64,000 bases of DNA from Wuchereria bancrofti (GCA_005281725.1 SSBO01000007.1:2734402-2798401); one strand, 5' to 3'. Positions 42,645 to 56,777 are shown, counted from the first letter of the stretch. The notes: generated by a model not told the origin, from the letters alone. Program-made: numbers and translations.

Positions 42645-45600
42645 ATGGATATAACCGAAGTGGAAATCATTCGGAAGCCTGAGATGTCTAATTCGTCCAT
42701 GCCGCAGCCATCCAGTGTGAAATTTAACGCCCCAGATAACAGGTAAATGTTAAAATAATTAGAATTAAGATAAGTTTAGACAGCTCTTGGAAGTCTAACT
42801 CTTTAAAGCTACTGCGTAATAAGATTCCAATCCAGCCTTTAAAAGATTCAGATCGGAAATGTTGGGTTTGTACTTCGATATACCTTTCGATGGCTTAATG
42901 ATATATAAGATCTTGCAGACTTAAGATTTAGATTTTTGAAAAAGGACGATATAGTTCGAGACTCTGTAGCTCGTCTTTTAAATTCAAATAAGTCCAGCTG
43001 TTATGTACAGTAGTGGAAATTGAACTCAAGAATCATAATTTAATCGAATCAAAATTTTCATCAAGTTTGAATTCAGTTGCCGAATATCAATATAATCAGT
43101 TGTTCTGTATCGACTAATAAGAAAGAAAAAAGGTTGCAAATATTGATAACTTTAATGAAGAAAATTTAGAGACTTATATGATGAAAATGGTTCGCTGAAA
43201 GTGCGGCGTTCCAATCGAGAAATCCGAAAACCCAAATTTGATGATGAAATTGTTGATAGTATTTCTACCGCTAAAATAGTGCAAAGAAAGAGGCCAAGCG
43301 CTGAAAGGTTACATCATTCTCCGGAAGCTGTCGATCGTTTCGTGGTACGCTTCATATCTTTTTCTCCAAAAAGTTTTTGTATGGTGATACTTTGCGATGT
43401 GTACATTTTTGATCTTTGTCTCATTTTTACCAGGAAGACCTGCCTTACACTATATTGCTTAAACTTGATCAGTTTTTGCTTGACCAGTTTTTTTTTGCTT
43501 TTTTTTTGCTTTGTTTTTGCTTTGACATGCTTGACCAGTTTTTACTTCAAATACACGACAGCTTCTATTTTTTCAGCTGTTTATTTTCATTACAGGAAAA
43601 AACTCAGGCGACGACCCGAGTGAAACTTGGTAAGAGGCAGTGGCGTACCACAGAAACGAGCGTTGGAGCTCCTGTTGAAGTTAAAAGCTTTAAGAAGTTT
43701 CCAGGAAAACCCGTTTGCCAGACGCAGTCTGTTGTTTTTACAGATAAAGTACGCATTTGATGTTCAAAACGCGAAAATCGAAGATCTTAAAACCTTCAAT
43801 AAATGCAAACTGTTTTGTTGAAATCATATTTGTTACATAGATCTTTAAACATTGTAAATAATAAGGTTTATACCTTTAAATAATTTAGGTAACGTAATGT
43901 TGGTTTGATCAGACTTTAGAATAGTTTTTTTCTTTTTTTGGCTTAATAAAACATCTCTATGTTAAAAAAAAAGAAAAAAGAAGACATTTTAGAAAAGACG
44001 TGAACGATCTACAAGTAAAGAAGCACGGACAAAAGAGTTAGCAACGTTAGCATTACATACAGCAAATTTCGGTATCGGTTTAACCGAATCGTTGAAAAAA
44101 TGGACTGCACTAGATGATGTTGCTCTTATAACAGCAGTAACTCGGGTATGGTATTAGACAATATCCCTTTAACAATTCAGATACAATCACAATTTTCTTT
44201 TTTATAATTATTTTTGCGCTCTAGTTTTCTAAACTATTTTACATTCCAAAATTTTTTCACAAAATGTTTAGGTAAGTAGTCTTGCCGCTGTTCATGGAGC
44301 CGTTCGTTTTTCACGTCCTTTTACTCGAGCTGAGATTGAAGAAAGGTGGTATGAATTACTATACGATGAGGTTTTTTTTTGGTTTAATTTTGAAGAAATA
44401 TGCCACATAACTTAATTGTTCAAATGGGATGAGAATAGGTTATTTATTGGCTAACTCATATTTATCGGAGCCGCTCAAGTTCAAGAGTATTACTATCAGT
44501 ATAATTAAGATTCGATCGCTTGTTGTGCAACTCCATCTTCTGATTACGTTTTCCATTTGGATTGATGTATCTAATAAGTACCTAGTCTTGATATTGTACC
44601 GTCAATAGTCCCGTACTGCTTTGTATATTTCTCTGTAGCTTTGTTTTCTACCTTAATTCGAGTTAAAGTCTTATCAGGAAAAGTTTTATTAGAACATGAA
44701 CTTGACCTTGCAATTGAATTAGAATTAGCAACCTCTTACCAGTTGTGAATTGATTCATCGAACAGTAGCTTTAGATAACGATTGTTGTTATTCTCCAGCC
44801 AAACTGTGATTGGCCCATATCGTGTGTACTTTATCAACTATAATCTAACCTGGTGGATAATTCTACTTATTAATCTTCTAAAGTAAGGTTATGATTACAA
44901 AGAGAACTCGCCATCCTTTTTCTCTAATATGGATTCGTTATTCTTCACTAGTATGCCTGTTTACTGCTCCCCTTCACTTTTTGATTAATTTCATACTTCG
45001 AATTTGCTTTATTCTGGATTCCAATAAATTTTTATGGATGTGTCGTAGAAGATTATAAAAATCAATTATTAGGATAACGAACATATCTTCTTGGACTTAA
45101 TTGAAGTGTTTGGACGGAACACTTCGTGACTCTACTTAAAACTTGTAAGCTGGTTAGTTTTAATCTTTTTTAATTTTGGTTTTCTCTAGCTCTGGGTTGT
45201 AGCAAATTCTTGCCAAATAGAAATCTATAAAAAATGAATTGTTGTTTTAATAAGCATCTCAATAAGTTTCAGGTCGTTTCGAATGTTGCAAAGAGGCGAA
45301 TTGCAGATCTTTCTGTGGAGACCATAAGTGCAGTGCAATCAAGAACAGTTTTTACTGTTGAAGAAGAAGAACTGTTATCAGCTATTCCGTCTGCAACTAC
45401 CTGTACTGATCTTGCAGTATTTGAGCAGGTTGGAGATTACTTGCTTCTGTGTTTTTTGTTTGTTCTCTGATTTTCAGTTGTCGGATTGTCATTGGCTAAT
45501 TTTAATTGTTCTTATCATATCAAACTAACTTCAGCATTATGATCTAAAGAACAGTGATAACATTTAAGAACTGAGAAACTGGCAGAGAGTTTAAGAAGTT

Positions 45601-47219
45601 AATTATAATACGGAAATAATAAATCCTGCAATGGGACTTATTTGTAATCTCTGTAAGAATTGTTGACAAAACTCAAAAATTTAAATTTATAGGTGTTGGA
45701 ACGAAATAAGGAGGCATTCCATCATGCTCGTACTGCATCTGTTTTACAGCAGCACTGGTTAGAAATGAAGAACTGGGATTTATTGCAAGATCAAAGGAAG
45801 GCTAGCAGTCGTGTCCTGGATTTTGCGGAAATTGAGCAAAGCCTGGAATGGAATGGCGGCTGGGATCGGCATATTAGTTTCGAAGAGACGCGTTTGTGTA
45901 AGGCAGCAGTTTTGGCTGAACGTGCTTGGCTTGAGTGGGAAAAAGTTATTTTCCTATTTGTTGTTCCGGAAGATATCCGTAATACAAATTCTCTTCCTCT
46001 CCTTTAAATTAAATAACGCTGAAGGACACACTGTTAGATAGTTATACATTGTGGACAGCACAGCACTCCCATCTGGTACCAAATCTTTAAAGTTTTTTCT
46101 TCTGAAATCAAGTTTTTAAAGCTGTAAATTATTATGGTTGAAACTTCTAGAACTACTTCACTCCTTTATTCAGAGTGGATGTTTCCAGATACATGTTGAA
46201 GCTGTAAGTGGAATATCCGACGATTCACAAATGGGAGAGGGTGTTTGGGGTGTTTTGAAAGGACGTGTGGTGCGCTATTTACTGCGGGGCGAAACTATTC
46301 TAATAGGTCGCAATACACAGTTTCACAATGTATGTTGCAACCATGATTATAACAAAGAACAGAAATGCAAAACAAAGTTCAACGCTCATATATGCCTATT
46401 TCTATTGATATATGTTCTGTGGTAATAGTAGTAATCAACTTAGAAAAATCGTTTATTCCTTGGAGTAGGAGTCGAAATCTATACACAGAAACACATCTTT
46501 GGTTGAGCACAGCTGCCTTTGTCGTCTGTTATGCATTATCAGCTTGAAAACAAAAACATACTAGAAAATCTGCACTCGCAGATTATGAAATAACCAATCA
46601 CATCATACTTGAAATATATATATGAAATACGAAGTTTTGAATGAATGGAACGTAAATGAATCTTCTAACAATACTCTTAGAATCATTTGAGTCACACTTT
46701 AATTACTTAATTCAACTAGTAATATTAACAAGAAAAAGGAAGTTTGAGAATAGGATCTACGGGCTTCCCTCTGACACTTCCCACAAGCAAATTTTAATGT
46801 AATGAGTCAGTGTAGTTACAGACTTGCTCACAAACTATGCTTTGCAATTTCAGGTTGATATTAATCTGGCTCTGGAAGGACCGGTTGCAACAATCAGTCG
46901 AAAACAAGCCATTTTGAAAATAATACAAAATGAGCAAGCCAAAACAGTGGAAGTATTCTTATCCAATGTTGGAAAACCTCCCATATATGTCGATGGTAAA
47001 ACATTACTAAGTGGTGATAAGACAAGACTATTTAGTAATGGACTGATAGAAATCGCTCAAATACGTCTTCAGCTGTTCATTGCTATAGCGAGCACTAGTA
47101 ACGGCGAAAATAGTAGGAACAGTGTCAGTCAACAAATTGAAACCAAACTAGCACCAAACGAACAACAACCGTTTAAAGCATTATCATCCATTGTTCTACC
47201 ACAACCACTGACGTTTTGA
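42645..47219 (+). CDS. MCRS1: Microspherule protein 1 (MCRS1), FHA domain
   Basis: Nuclear FHA protein found in INO80 and NSL chromatin complexes. Vertebrate MCRS1 also protects spindle microtubule minus ends. Nine exons: 42645-42742, 43170-43344, 43596-43748, 43993-44145, 44272-44370, 45273-45428, 45693-45944, 46189-46329 and 46854-47219, 1593 nt or 530 residues (human 462). The N-terminus is low-complexity and basic ([16 protein letters not shown]). The MCRS_N region follows, about residues 150-355 ([50 protein letters not shown]). The C-terminal FHA domain includes [36 protein letters not shown] and [17 protein letters not shown]. The start codon is 6 nt after an acceptor-like TAG. An alternative acceptor at 43433 would add 54 in-frame Phe/Leu-rich codons to exon 3. 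Confidence 0.94.
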
Positions 47220-47590
47220 TTATAGTGGTCTTTACCATCCTTGTTATGTATTCGATATAGTTGTAAAAGATTCTGTTGGTAGCCTAGAAGTATTTCATTT
47301 CCAATTAGTCTTTGAAATCTTGCAAGTCGAACAACCGGGGGCGCTTTTCGCAAATTTTGGATTATATGGAAAAGATAACTTTTGAAGTAGGTACTGTTTG
47401 AATCTAGAAGTTATTGAGTGCTTTTTAAGCATCATGCTTCGATTTGTCTGTACCATTCAAACTGTAATTTATAGGGAACAAAACTGAGGGGAATTTCCCT
47501 TAGAAATTCGCACACAGTATCACCGTCGCACTCTGCATCTTTTTTAAAGACATTATTTGTGATTGATTTTAACTTCGTGTGATTTAAAGT
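47220..47590. other. Short intergenic between convergent MCRS1 and RGS genes
   Basis: 371 bp separates the two stop codons. The 3' UTRs are likely to be close or to overlap. No AATAAA is obvious on either strand. Confidence 0.6.
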
Positions 47591-50500
47591 CTACCTTTGT
47601 GTTTGCGCTTTTACTACAGAGAGAGAATCAGAACTGAGCTGTTTTGGAAGTGAAATGTGGGAATTGTCGTCACGACTTATTTTATGCTGTTTAGCAGCAG
47701 CTGGTAACTTCTTCTGGTTACCCATATTGAATACGAAATTTCGCCAACCAAGACGTCTTGAACCCTGCAAAGCATTATTATTAAAATTCAATGGGAAATC
47801 GGTAAGTTCTAATACGTTAGCAAAGATGGTCATAGAGACGTCGGAATCATTTATTTCATAAGAAGTACTTGTTGCTGAGCTGCTGAAAGTACTCCTATAT
47901 AGATCTGAGAGCGTAAAAATCGTGGGTACGAGTCTTTGCTCATCAAAGTGAATATATGTTCCTCAGCTGGGGAAAATGCATGCCGTCTGGCCACCAATTT
48001 ATCCTGCAGTGACTTCATTGTAGCTTCTAGAGTACGTGAATCAACATTTACCTGAAAATGTAGAAGAAGTTGGTCGTCTTCCATTATGCATTAACTCTCC
48101 ATTCACAACCCGAAATAATACAGTATGCTATCTATAAGGATGACTTGAGCTGAAGGGGTTCTTCCCCTTTTAATGATTTCGTGCCCCGAGGACATTACTC
48201 GTCGCCATGATTAAAAGAAACACTCTGGAAGTACCCTGTCTTAAAATATACATGCTTGATGCTTGAAACGTAATTTTTAAATGCATGTTGCCCACGAAAT
48301 ACGGTAGAATGCATTAAGAAATCGACTGTCTACTTGAAAATCACGAAACAAGACTCTAACTGGAATTAACTGTAGTGTAACAAATCTCGAGAAACATACC
48401 TGACAAGGTGCGCCAGACAATAAAAATTCTTCATAAATTCGCTGCGCTTTCCTTTCCACTTGCTCATTAGTGGAAAACTTCAAATCTTGAATGGCCATCC
48501 AAAATCGTATGTTTTCAGAGGAAAATTCGCTTTCTAGGAATGTTTCAAGAACTTGTCGCCCAATGGGATCGCGAACGAGTTCCTGTATCGAAAGGCCCCA
48601 TCGCTTAACCCGCCGTTCAGTCGGTACTTCCACCCTATAACAGTCTTGTACAGAGAAACTTTTTAAAATTAATACAAGACACATGTAATAAAAATTTAGA
48701 ACGAAAATTTTCTACCACTACTTACTTTAAAGGAGTTCACCAACAAGCAGATGGTATGACACTTTATTAAGAAGAACAAAAAAATATACAAGCAGGATAT
48801 TGTTTTGGAGAAACTTTTAAGCATCTTATTTATTTGGTTAGTGAATATCTTACACTTTGTTTTTAAACTTTAACTATAAATAAATAATTCTTGATGGATG
48901 CAGGACAATATAATATGACGCGCAATTATTTTTCAATTAGTGCAACTTACGAATCGGTATTTAGCACCCATAAATTAGTGTCATCAGATATCCACGGATT
49001 ACTAGGTTGTGGAGTTGATATAAAAGGATCGTAGTCATGGAACTGTTCACACCAAGACACCATCCTAAATTTTATAATGTCACTTGACAACTTTATCTAA
49101 ACAGTACGTGCCTACATTAAGTATTCACTTCCCAGCTATCTCAACTTATAGCATAAGGAAACATTACATCACTTTCCTTACGTCTACACTTTCCACTGCC
49201 AACACTGGGATGAAAAAAATTTTTTAATATAGCGATGTTTTTTTTTCTTGCATTCCACTCCTCCGTTAAATAAGAAACAAATCCATTTTTTCCATCTGTT
49301 TCTCATTTTCTGAAAAAAATATGAAAAAAAATGAAAAAAAAGCTAAGAAAAACAGTGAATGCCTACGTTTCACTCGCCTTAACAGCCTTCAACCATGGTT
49401 TCGTTTTCAAAGTGAATTTCAACCGCTCCAGTTCTGTTCGGTAAACAGCAGCAGTAGGCTTTCGTAATTTCTTTTCTCTCTTCTGAAAACGTGTGAGTTT
49501 CAGAAAAATTCAGTGCTGAATAAATGCTGTACTACAGGAGACACACTTCGATGTAGTGAACAGTCGTCGTAGAGATCAGCGAGAAGTATTTTCTCACTAT
49601 AGAAAAATATTGAAGTATCAGCTCCGCCTTTGTAATATTAACCTTACTGCTATCACATTGCAAACATTAAGCTAACAATTTGAGTTCAATGCTCCATGAT
49701 TATTCAGCAGTGCTTCCAAATCCGAAATATTCAATATAACATTTTAAACCAAATTCCGGAATAAGGCTTTCTAGCTTTTCCAATGTTTCCAAGTTTTTAG
49801 ATAAAAAGATAACCTGAATGTGTTGCTCAAGACAATTTGCTTGTCCAGGTCTTCGGGTTCTCCAAAACGCCCTTTCTTCACTATCATATACAACTTTGTC
49901 ACTCTTTTTCTTTTCCTGCAAACATATTCCTTACAATCATTTTGTTAATCCAAAAACTAATTACTCATCAAACAAGTTTAATGGTAAGTTGGACTTGATT
50001 ATTAACGCAATAACTTTTATTGGAGCGATAACATACTGGTTAGTAATCCAAGAGGCATCATGATCAATATCGACATCATTACTAATAATAGTACTGATAC
50101 TGTAACTGATTTCATAATGTGAAGTTAAAATTTAAATTTATTTAATAATAGTAACTGATAATTTAACTAGTAAAGTGATAATTAGCCAATCTCACAAAAT
50201 AATAGACCTTCTGAATTTTCAACTGCATTTCTGCTTGAACAGTAATAAAATCCCACATATGGCCAAGAAGCTCGAGAAGTTTATTATATGCTTCAACTTC
50301 ATCTTCTTCCAAACCATGCTTCTGCTCATTTCGCATAAGTCGTTTACTAAGGTAGATTGCTGAAACAAAAGACAATCACTTTAACATCGATAGTTTCTTC
50401 CGGGTTTCACTTCTCAGTAGCAGTTCTATTCTCATGAACAAGAAGATCTTTCTCCAGTATGCACAAAGCAACAAAATAAAGTATGAAATGAAGATTAATA

Positions 50501-52904
50501 CTATTTATTATTAGATGGTGATCGACGTCACTAGCGACTTTTAATAATCTATGAAAAAATCCTACCATATTCTACATTATCAGTGTGAGTAGCATGTGAG
50601 GGCCAAAAATATGGCAGTTGCAGTCTGTATAATGTATTATCGTCCTTCACAAGCAGTGAATGCTCGATCACAGGAAATATATAACCGTGCTGAAGAAGCA
50701 AAGTTGCCAAGTGCAGTGCATCCGCGAGATCATCAAAAGCCATCAACTCCTACAACTTTTCGAATCATTTCTCTGACGTATAATGTGAAACAAACATGGC
50801 TCAAGAATCAATTTGCTTCTGTTCTCATTTGTAAGTTATAAAAGAAAAGGAAGAAGGAGGGGAGATAAACTTTTGTGAGCGAAAAAGTTCTTTTGCTTTG
50901 TATTATATCACCCAGGACCGTTGGACCTACCAGTCGTGCAGTTCAGCATTTCCCCCAACGTTAGTAGTATACCTTAATAGTATACTATATATGGAATTTC
51001 TGAAAGAAAATTAAGGAAAGGACCAAACAACAAGCTGAAATAATTAAGTTACTTCAACCTATTCTATACATGTAATTTTCAAAAATTTTGTCAAAATGGC
51101 CTACCAGAATTTGAAAATAGTACTGTCTTAACAAATACTATAAAGCAGAATCTCCTTAGAAAATTTATTGTAAATTAAAGATAAAAGGCAAACCTGTAAA
51201 AATGCAACAAGAGTTTGGCCAGTAAGAGCTTGGGGTACAGCCACGCGAAAATACTTATGCGTTTTGAGCGGAGCCGACTGAGCGATTCTCATAGATAGTG
51301 AATCGAGCTGAAAGATGTTATTTCGTGAAAAACAACTTTATTGAATTGTCAATCCAGCACATAACCCCTTACTGTTTCAGAATTTTTGGCTGAAAGGAAT
51401 GTAAGTTTGAGGACACGATAAAGTACTGAGGTCATAAGGCATTTCGATTAATCAGAAACAAGATCCATTTAACTAACATCCTGAATAACTGTTTTCGCAG
51501 CACTAAAAATCAACAGTGCATGTAACCAACTGTATGCTGCATGTCATTTTCATTATATGCGTTTAAAGATTTGCTTTCTCTACTATTCTCTGGAAATATA
51601 CTGATATACACTTTTCCTAGCTTTACACTGCTTCTTCTCTGTCTATAACTTACGAACCAAATGCAAAAATTAAAAGGAAGAAAAAAGTCGTTCATTAAGA
51701 AATAATAAAAAGATGAAGAACTCATTGTTACTTGATTTTATCTCTTTTGGCTCATGATCTCAAGCTGTAATATTGTATTGCATGGGATGCAATATGCTTG
51801 TCAGCCGTAAAATGTACCTATCGGAATTGCTTTTGCATCTTTCGTCTTAAGAAGTTAGGCCTTAGATTTGCAAATACAATTTATCTTCTTAAGAACAAAT
51901 TCCTAACGAAAACTTTTTTAAGGATGAACCCAAATCTTCAATTTATCAAAACGTACGGAAACATTGCATCATGATTGATTGCTTACTAGCACTTTATACA
52001 TTTCAACCAAAAACTTTAGTCTTCCCGTCAGACAGCATCTCTGAATTTCTACATTATCGCATCATTTTTGTATTTTTCTCATTATGTATAATGAGGCATT
52101 ATTGCATTATTACGAGGGTTGCAGAAATGATAATGAAAAATTGCAGAAATGATTTGTAGCGTTGTGACCTCATTGGTTCTACATTATTGCAACTCACTGT
52201 CAAAAGTGTTCCCTCGCAAGAGTTTAATGTAATCAACTTCGTGCTACATAATATTACTAACCTTTTCTATCACTTTTATGAAATTATAGTAAACAACAAG
52301 CAATGTCCTTTATGAGTGTCTCAGGTAATAGAACTGTATCTCTATTTTCCAGTAAGGAACAAAGTGAATTCTACGGAAAACCAATCAGCTTTGGATATTA
52401 AAGACAATTATATCATTATTTCCCATTCAAGAAATGGGCATTTCACTTCATATGTTTTTTAACAAACTTTTCGAGATAAGCAACTTGCTGAAACAGCAAT
52501 ATGAAAAAACAAGTCACTGGAGAGCAGAAGTTATAGCAGGCTGAACAATTAATAAATATTTAAAAAGATCAATCTTAAAGATGGATCAAACATAAACAAA
52601 AAGTTAAAGTCGACAGTTAAAAAATCGACAAATACAAGAACCTTCCAAGGCAATCTCCTAACTTTATTAGCACTTTCAACAGTACAAGTAAAGGTTAAAT
52701 GCTATAAAAATAATTGGAGAACAGCAATCTCAATGTGGGAAACAAATAAACTTGATAGACACCAACTTGACGTGAAGTGACAGAGCAAGTAGTAGTAACT
52801 ACAATCGGAATGAATCCGGGAGAAATGAAGAATATCTGATTTTTTACTTGGAAGTGAGAGAAAATCAAAATAAAACGAACCTTAGCAAGAGTAAAAGCAG
52901 CCAT
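47591..52904 (-). CDS. eat-16: R7-family RGS protein, EAT-16-like
   Basis: GTPase-activating protein for heterotrimeric G alpha; R7 members pair with G beta 5. C. elegans EAT-16 restrains EGL-30 Gq in neurons and muscle. Ten exons: 52904-52881, 51307-51194, 50749-50566, 50359-50208, 49915-49814, 49482-49367, 49064-48951, 48634-48400, 48051-47869 and 47764-47591, 1398 nt or 465 residues. Order: DEP domain (FRVAVPQALTGQTLVAFLQ, LLQHGYIFPV, LPYFWPSH), DHEX (AIYLSKRL), then VVYDSEERAFWRT, the GGL helix (residues about 193-235), DYDPFI..PSNPWISDDTNLW, RGS box about 275-400 (FLESEFSSENIRFWMAIQDL, SKDSYPRFLRS) and a polar tail. EAT-16 is about 473 residues and EGL-10 about 555, so length favours EAT-16; sequence alone does not settle it. 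The 8-codon first exon, behind a 1.6 kb intron, is the least certain part. Confidence 0.9.
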
Positions 52905-53465
52905 TGGCAAAGAGTACGTTTCCTCCGACGGCGATTAGCACGTACGTTAGTGCTAAGAACTAATGTATATAAATTACGAGTATCAACGAAAGTGCCAGCA
53001 AACACTTCAGCATACTGATTCCATTAAAATCATAGGCGATAGCATGGCCATAATGCGTGCACGAGTACACCAAAGCCTCCTGGGTAAACAGCACGACTTA
53101 CGCGCAAAGTGCTGCTAGTAGTATTAGTAGATAGAAGAGAGCGCAATGGAGGACCCTCACAGTGATAACCGAATCATCCCGCTTATCATTTCCTTCCTTT
53201 CGTTCATTCGGTCGATCCTTCATACTGCAGTATACAATGACGACAGTGATACTAATCGAGGTGATAATTAATGATGACCAAATCGATAAATATGGCGATA
53301 TCAGTGATGGCAGTGATAACAAAAGACGACAACTATAACAACAAATACTATCAGTGATAACAGAGAAAGTGAAATGCCACACGTACACAAACACTCATAC
53401 AACATATAAACACACGCAGGCAGATAAATAGTATATATGCACCTACCACAAATCTGCATGAACTT

Positions 53466-53520
53466 GTGTGTGTGTGTGTGTATGTGTACGTGCGTATGTG
53501 TGTGTGTATGTACACACACA
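53466..53520. repeat. (TG)n-rich simple repeat
   Basis: A long, slightly interrupted TGTGTG run with TATG and TACG interruptions. It opens a zone of alternating purine-pyrimidine sequence that continues as CA-rich sequence at about 53636-53720. Confidence 0.85.
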
Positions 53521-53782
53521 CATAGGCTCTCATGTGCATCTGAACGCAAACAAGCTGGGAAGAAGCAGAAAGCAGGACGAGGCTTATTGCCACGAATCAA
53601 TAAGCTCACCTTCAGACAACGATTCAGTAGACGCACATATATATACACACGTACAAAATCCACATACACACATACACGTGTCACTTACATATATGCGCAT
53701 ACACATATACAACACACACGTTATTCGGTGTGTAAGAAGTATGGCTGGAGTAATTCTTGTAGGAGAGAAGAAAGGTTATATA

Positions 53783-53861
53783 TGCAGTGTATGTATGTGT
53801 GTATGCATATATGTATGTATTTTGTGTATGTGTGTATGTATGTATGTATGTGTTTGCAGTA
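53783..53861. repeat. (TATG)n tetranucleotide repeat
   Basis: Imperfect TATG/TGTG tetranucleotide array, probably length-variable between isolates. Confidence 0.8.
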
Positions 53862-56777
53862 AGCGTGTGTACATGCTTAATATACGAGACGTATGCTATT
53901 TGCATATGTGTAAAGTTTACTTAGTGCATTGCAAATATGAAATGATTAAAGAATGCACTGTGATCAATATTTCATTTCTGCATGCAGAAGGGTTACAAAG
54001 TAGCCGTTGCAACTTGTTTACATACAGTGTACGTTCACGTCATACTGCATAACGTTCACATTGAACGTCTTCGGCAAGCAATTCTTTATCGAAATCTAAG
54101 TTAAAATTGCCGTCATTCGTAGGTATGTGATCGATCGTCAAATAATGTGTCCAATGCTAACTATGGGCTTTTTCTTGGCCAATCTCTTTTGCTGGCCAAA
54201 GAATGATAATGAGATGGTGTAGAGCAATTGGACATCAGACTTGCATCAGATAGCAAGCGCAGTGCTACTACCTATGTTATGATCAAAATAAACATGGCAA
54301 GTTTGGCTTGATGAAAAGATTTCGAATCATTTGGATAAATTAGAAGTGAAAGACGGGACACAGACATAAAGTTCACTTCACCCATTCATTTCGTTTAATG
54401 CAATGTCATTACCAATAAGCTAATAAGGGAAGATTTCAAAAGAGCGAACTGAGCGAACATAGAAAAAGAACAATAAGATCAGTTACATTATTCTGACTTT
54501 CTATGGATTATCACTTCGAGAACTGTCTCAATGAAAAAAGGCAGAGATCGATCAGTACTTTAAAATTATTTGCTTTAAATCTTTTTCTTTGAGATGATTT
54601 CAACCACCTGCTACTGCTTCCTTTGGTCCTATAATTTAAATGATATTTAGAGATGGTAAGTTGAAGCATATCTCACTTTTTGGAATGTTTTGGAGAGAAG
54701 AAAATAATCTGCTATCATCTGTTTGCTTATTTTTGCGCATCTTTTCAACATACAAGCTCATGTAAACGAACCTTTGATTCAGTCCTATGATGAGATCTGA
54801 TTTTAGAACCCAATGCTTCACTCATTCAAAATATGCTCCGCTATTCTAAGTTCTTAATTCCGTCTGTAGTTCAGAAGCGGTTGTCCTAAACTTGCATAAT
54901 GACTTTGTGAATTCTCTATTTTAATAAGAGTTCCAAAGTTGAAGATTGTTTTCATGATAGTATTCTATGCATCATGTCTTTAAGAAAAACTTAGATTGCA
55001 CTTAAAATATAAACAGAAAATTCAAAAGAAACAGTTGGAATACTATTAAACATTTACCACATATTCCTTTCTCAAGAAGAACTTGCATCTAGTGACGTTG
55101 CTATGAGAGTTTTTAATTTTTATGTAATAAGCGCAATCATTAGCAATATAAATAATACGTACATTCTATGACTAACTTGACAGCACATACACATTTTCCA
55201 ACCAAAATACAATCCCGTAATATGTTTCGGGGTCAAATCAAGAAGCGTTAAGTGACATGAAAGCTTACTGAAAGTAGTTTATTGCTACTAAGTTATTTTT
55301 TAATTAGTAGTCAGTTAACTGACTTCTTCATTTAGCGATTGGAAGTCTTTGCAGTATGGCATCTCTCCTTACTACAGTAAATTTGCTAGAATTTATAATT
55401 ACAATCATTTCTTGCATTATGACTGATAATGAAGGAATGTATTTCTTAAGTTTTTTTACCCTTTGAGATTGAACTGAGTTCATTTCTAATCATTCTTTTG
55501 AATTTCCTGTGTCTCTTATTCTCTGAGTGCATCAAATTGTAAAATATATTAGTAAAAACTAACTCTTCCTGTTTCCATCTAACTGATAATATTCTAAACA
55601 TTCAGTTTATTAGCAATCTGAGGAAGCACGACGAACTATTTTCTTCTAATTTCAGTTACATTCCAACCCTCATGAAATCCATCTAAACACAGTGCTCAAT
55701 AAAAGTTCCTTAATTTTAGATTTTGATGTACAAAAGGTTTGTTCACTGTTAAGCATTAAATTCAAATCCTTTTCCTCACAGTACCATCCATTTATATGAA
55801 AAATTACAGAATTTATTTGTTCTTCTAGAATGCTTTTCAAGAAATAAATTGATCTGTATGACGAACAGAGAATCGATGTGCTAGGTGGTATTTCATTTCC
55901 TTTTTTTAAATTCAATAAATTCGCCATTAAGAATAACAGCAGCCACACTGTCGCATTAGCTGTCATTAGTTTCAGATAGTGCCGGCCAAGCAACAAGAAC
56001 GAAGTAGATTTTAAAAATTAAACAATTAATTCCATTTGTTGTGTTGCGCTCCTACTATGCACATATTGCTCTCCTGTGAAGGTCACTCAGTTTTGTTTGG
56101 AGATTATCATTTGACAGCTGTTGGCGCTGATCGTTGTATCTCTCCAATGAATCAATCACACTTATATAATTTCCATTCAGAGTTCCCACAGTGAGAGTCC
56201 AAGAGATTGTTGATATATGCTTTTGATAGGCTTACGAAACCAAAGACAAAATTGAGAAATTGATTCCTTTATGTCATTTTCAAATTCCTTTCACTGATTA
56301 TTCTCTCATCCTTTCAGAGTGTAGTACCATCCTGAAAAGAAAGGCCTGCACCGATCGGAGAGAGAGGTAGAAAAAAGACTAGCATGAGTTGGGATGTCAT
56401 TCATCTTTTGCTATTTTATGTTTTATACACATCTCGTATGTGCTATAAATGTTCTCTTTCATTCGGAGCCCTAATTATTGATTTTTTTTCTAAAATATTG
56501 CATAACAAATTAACACCATTAAAAAGTTTTTACTTCCATGACATCTCTGGAATTAAATTTGAACTAAGCTTGTCATTAAAAACAATTCTTTCCGTTATTC
56601 TCTTCATTTTACCCAAATATTCACTATCAAATTTTATCTCTTAGCTTCAAAAATTTGCACATTATGTTGCGTTTAATAAATTTTCATATTCGTGCTGTAA
56701 GTTCTGGGATGTGCTTAGAAACATGAAAATGCAGCACTCAGTGACTGATTGTCTTGCAATAGTATTCCAAATCTTCT

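Larger units (their letters stand above)
52905..56777. other. Intergenic region with simple-repeat cluster
   Basis: 3.9 kb between two minus-strand genes. It includes the TG/TATG cluster at about 53466-53850. The rest is AT-rich. Open frames at 53437-54052 are built from the repeats, and those at 55670-55996 and 56384-56644 have no motif or partner exon. It must contain the promoter of the RGS gene. Confidence 0.6.

Noticed and set aside
53437..54052. Long overlapping open frames around 53.4-54.0 kb
   Set aside because: They translate simple TG/CA/TATG repeats (Cys-Val, Thr-His runs) and are open on both strands.
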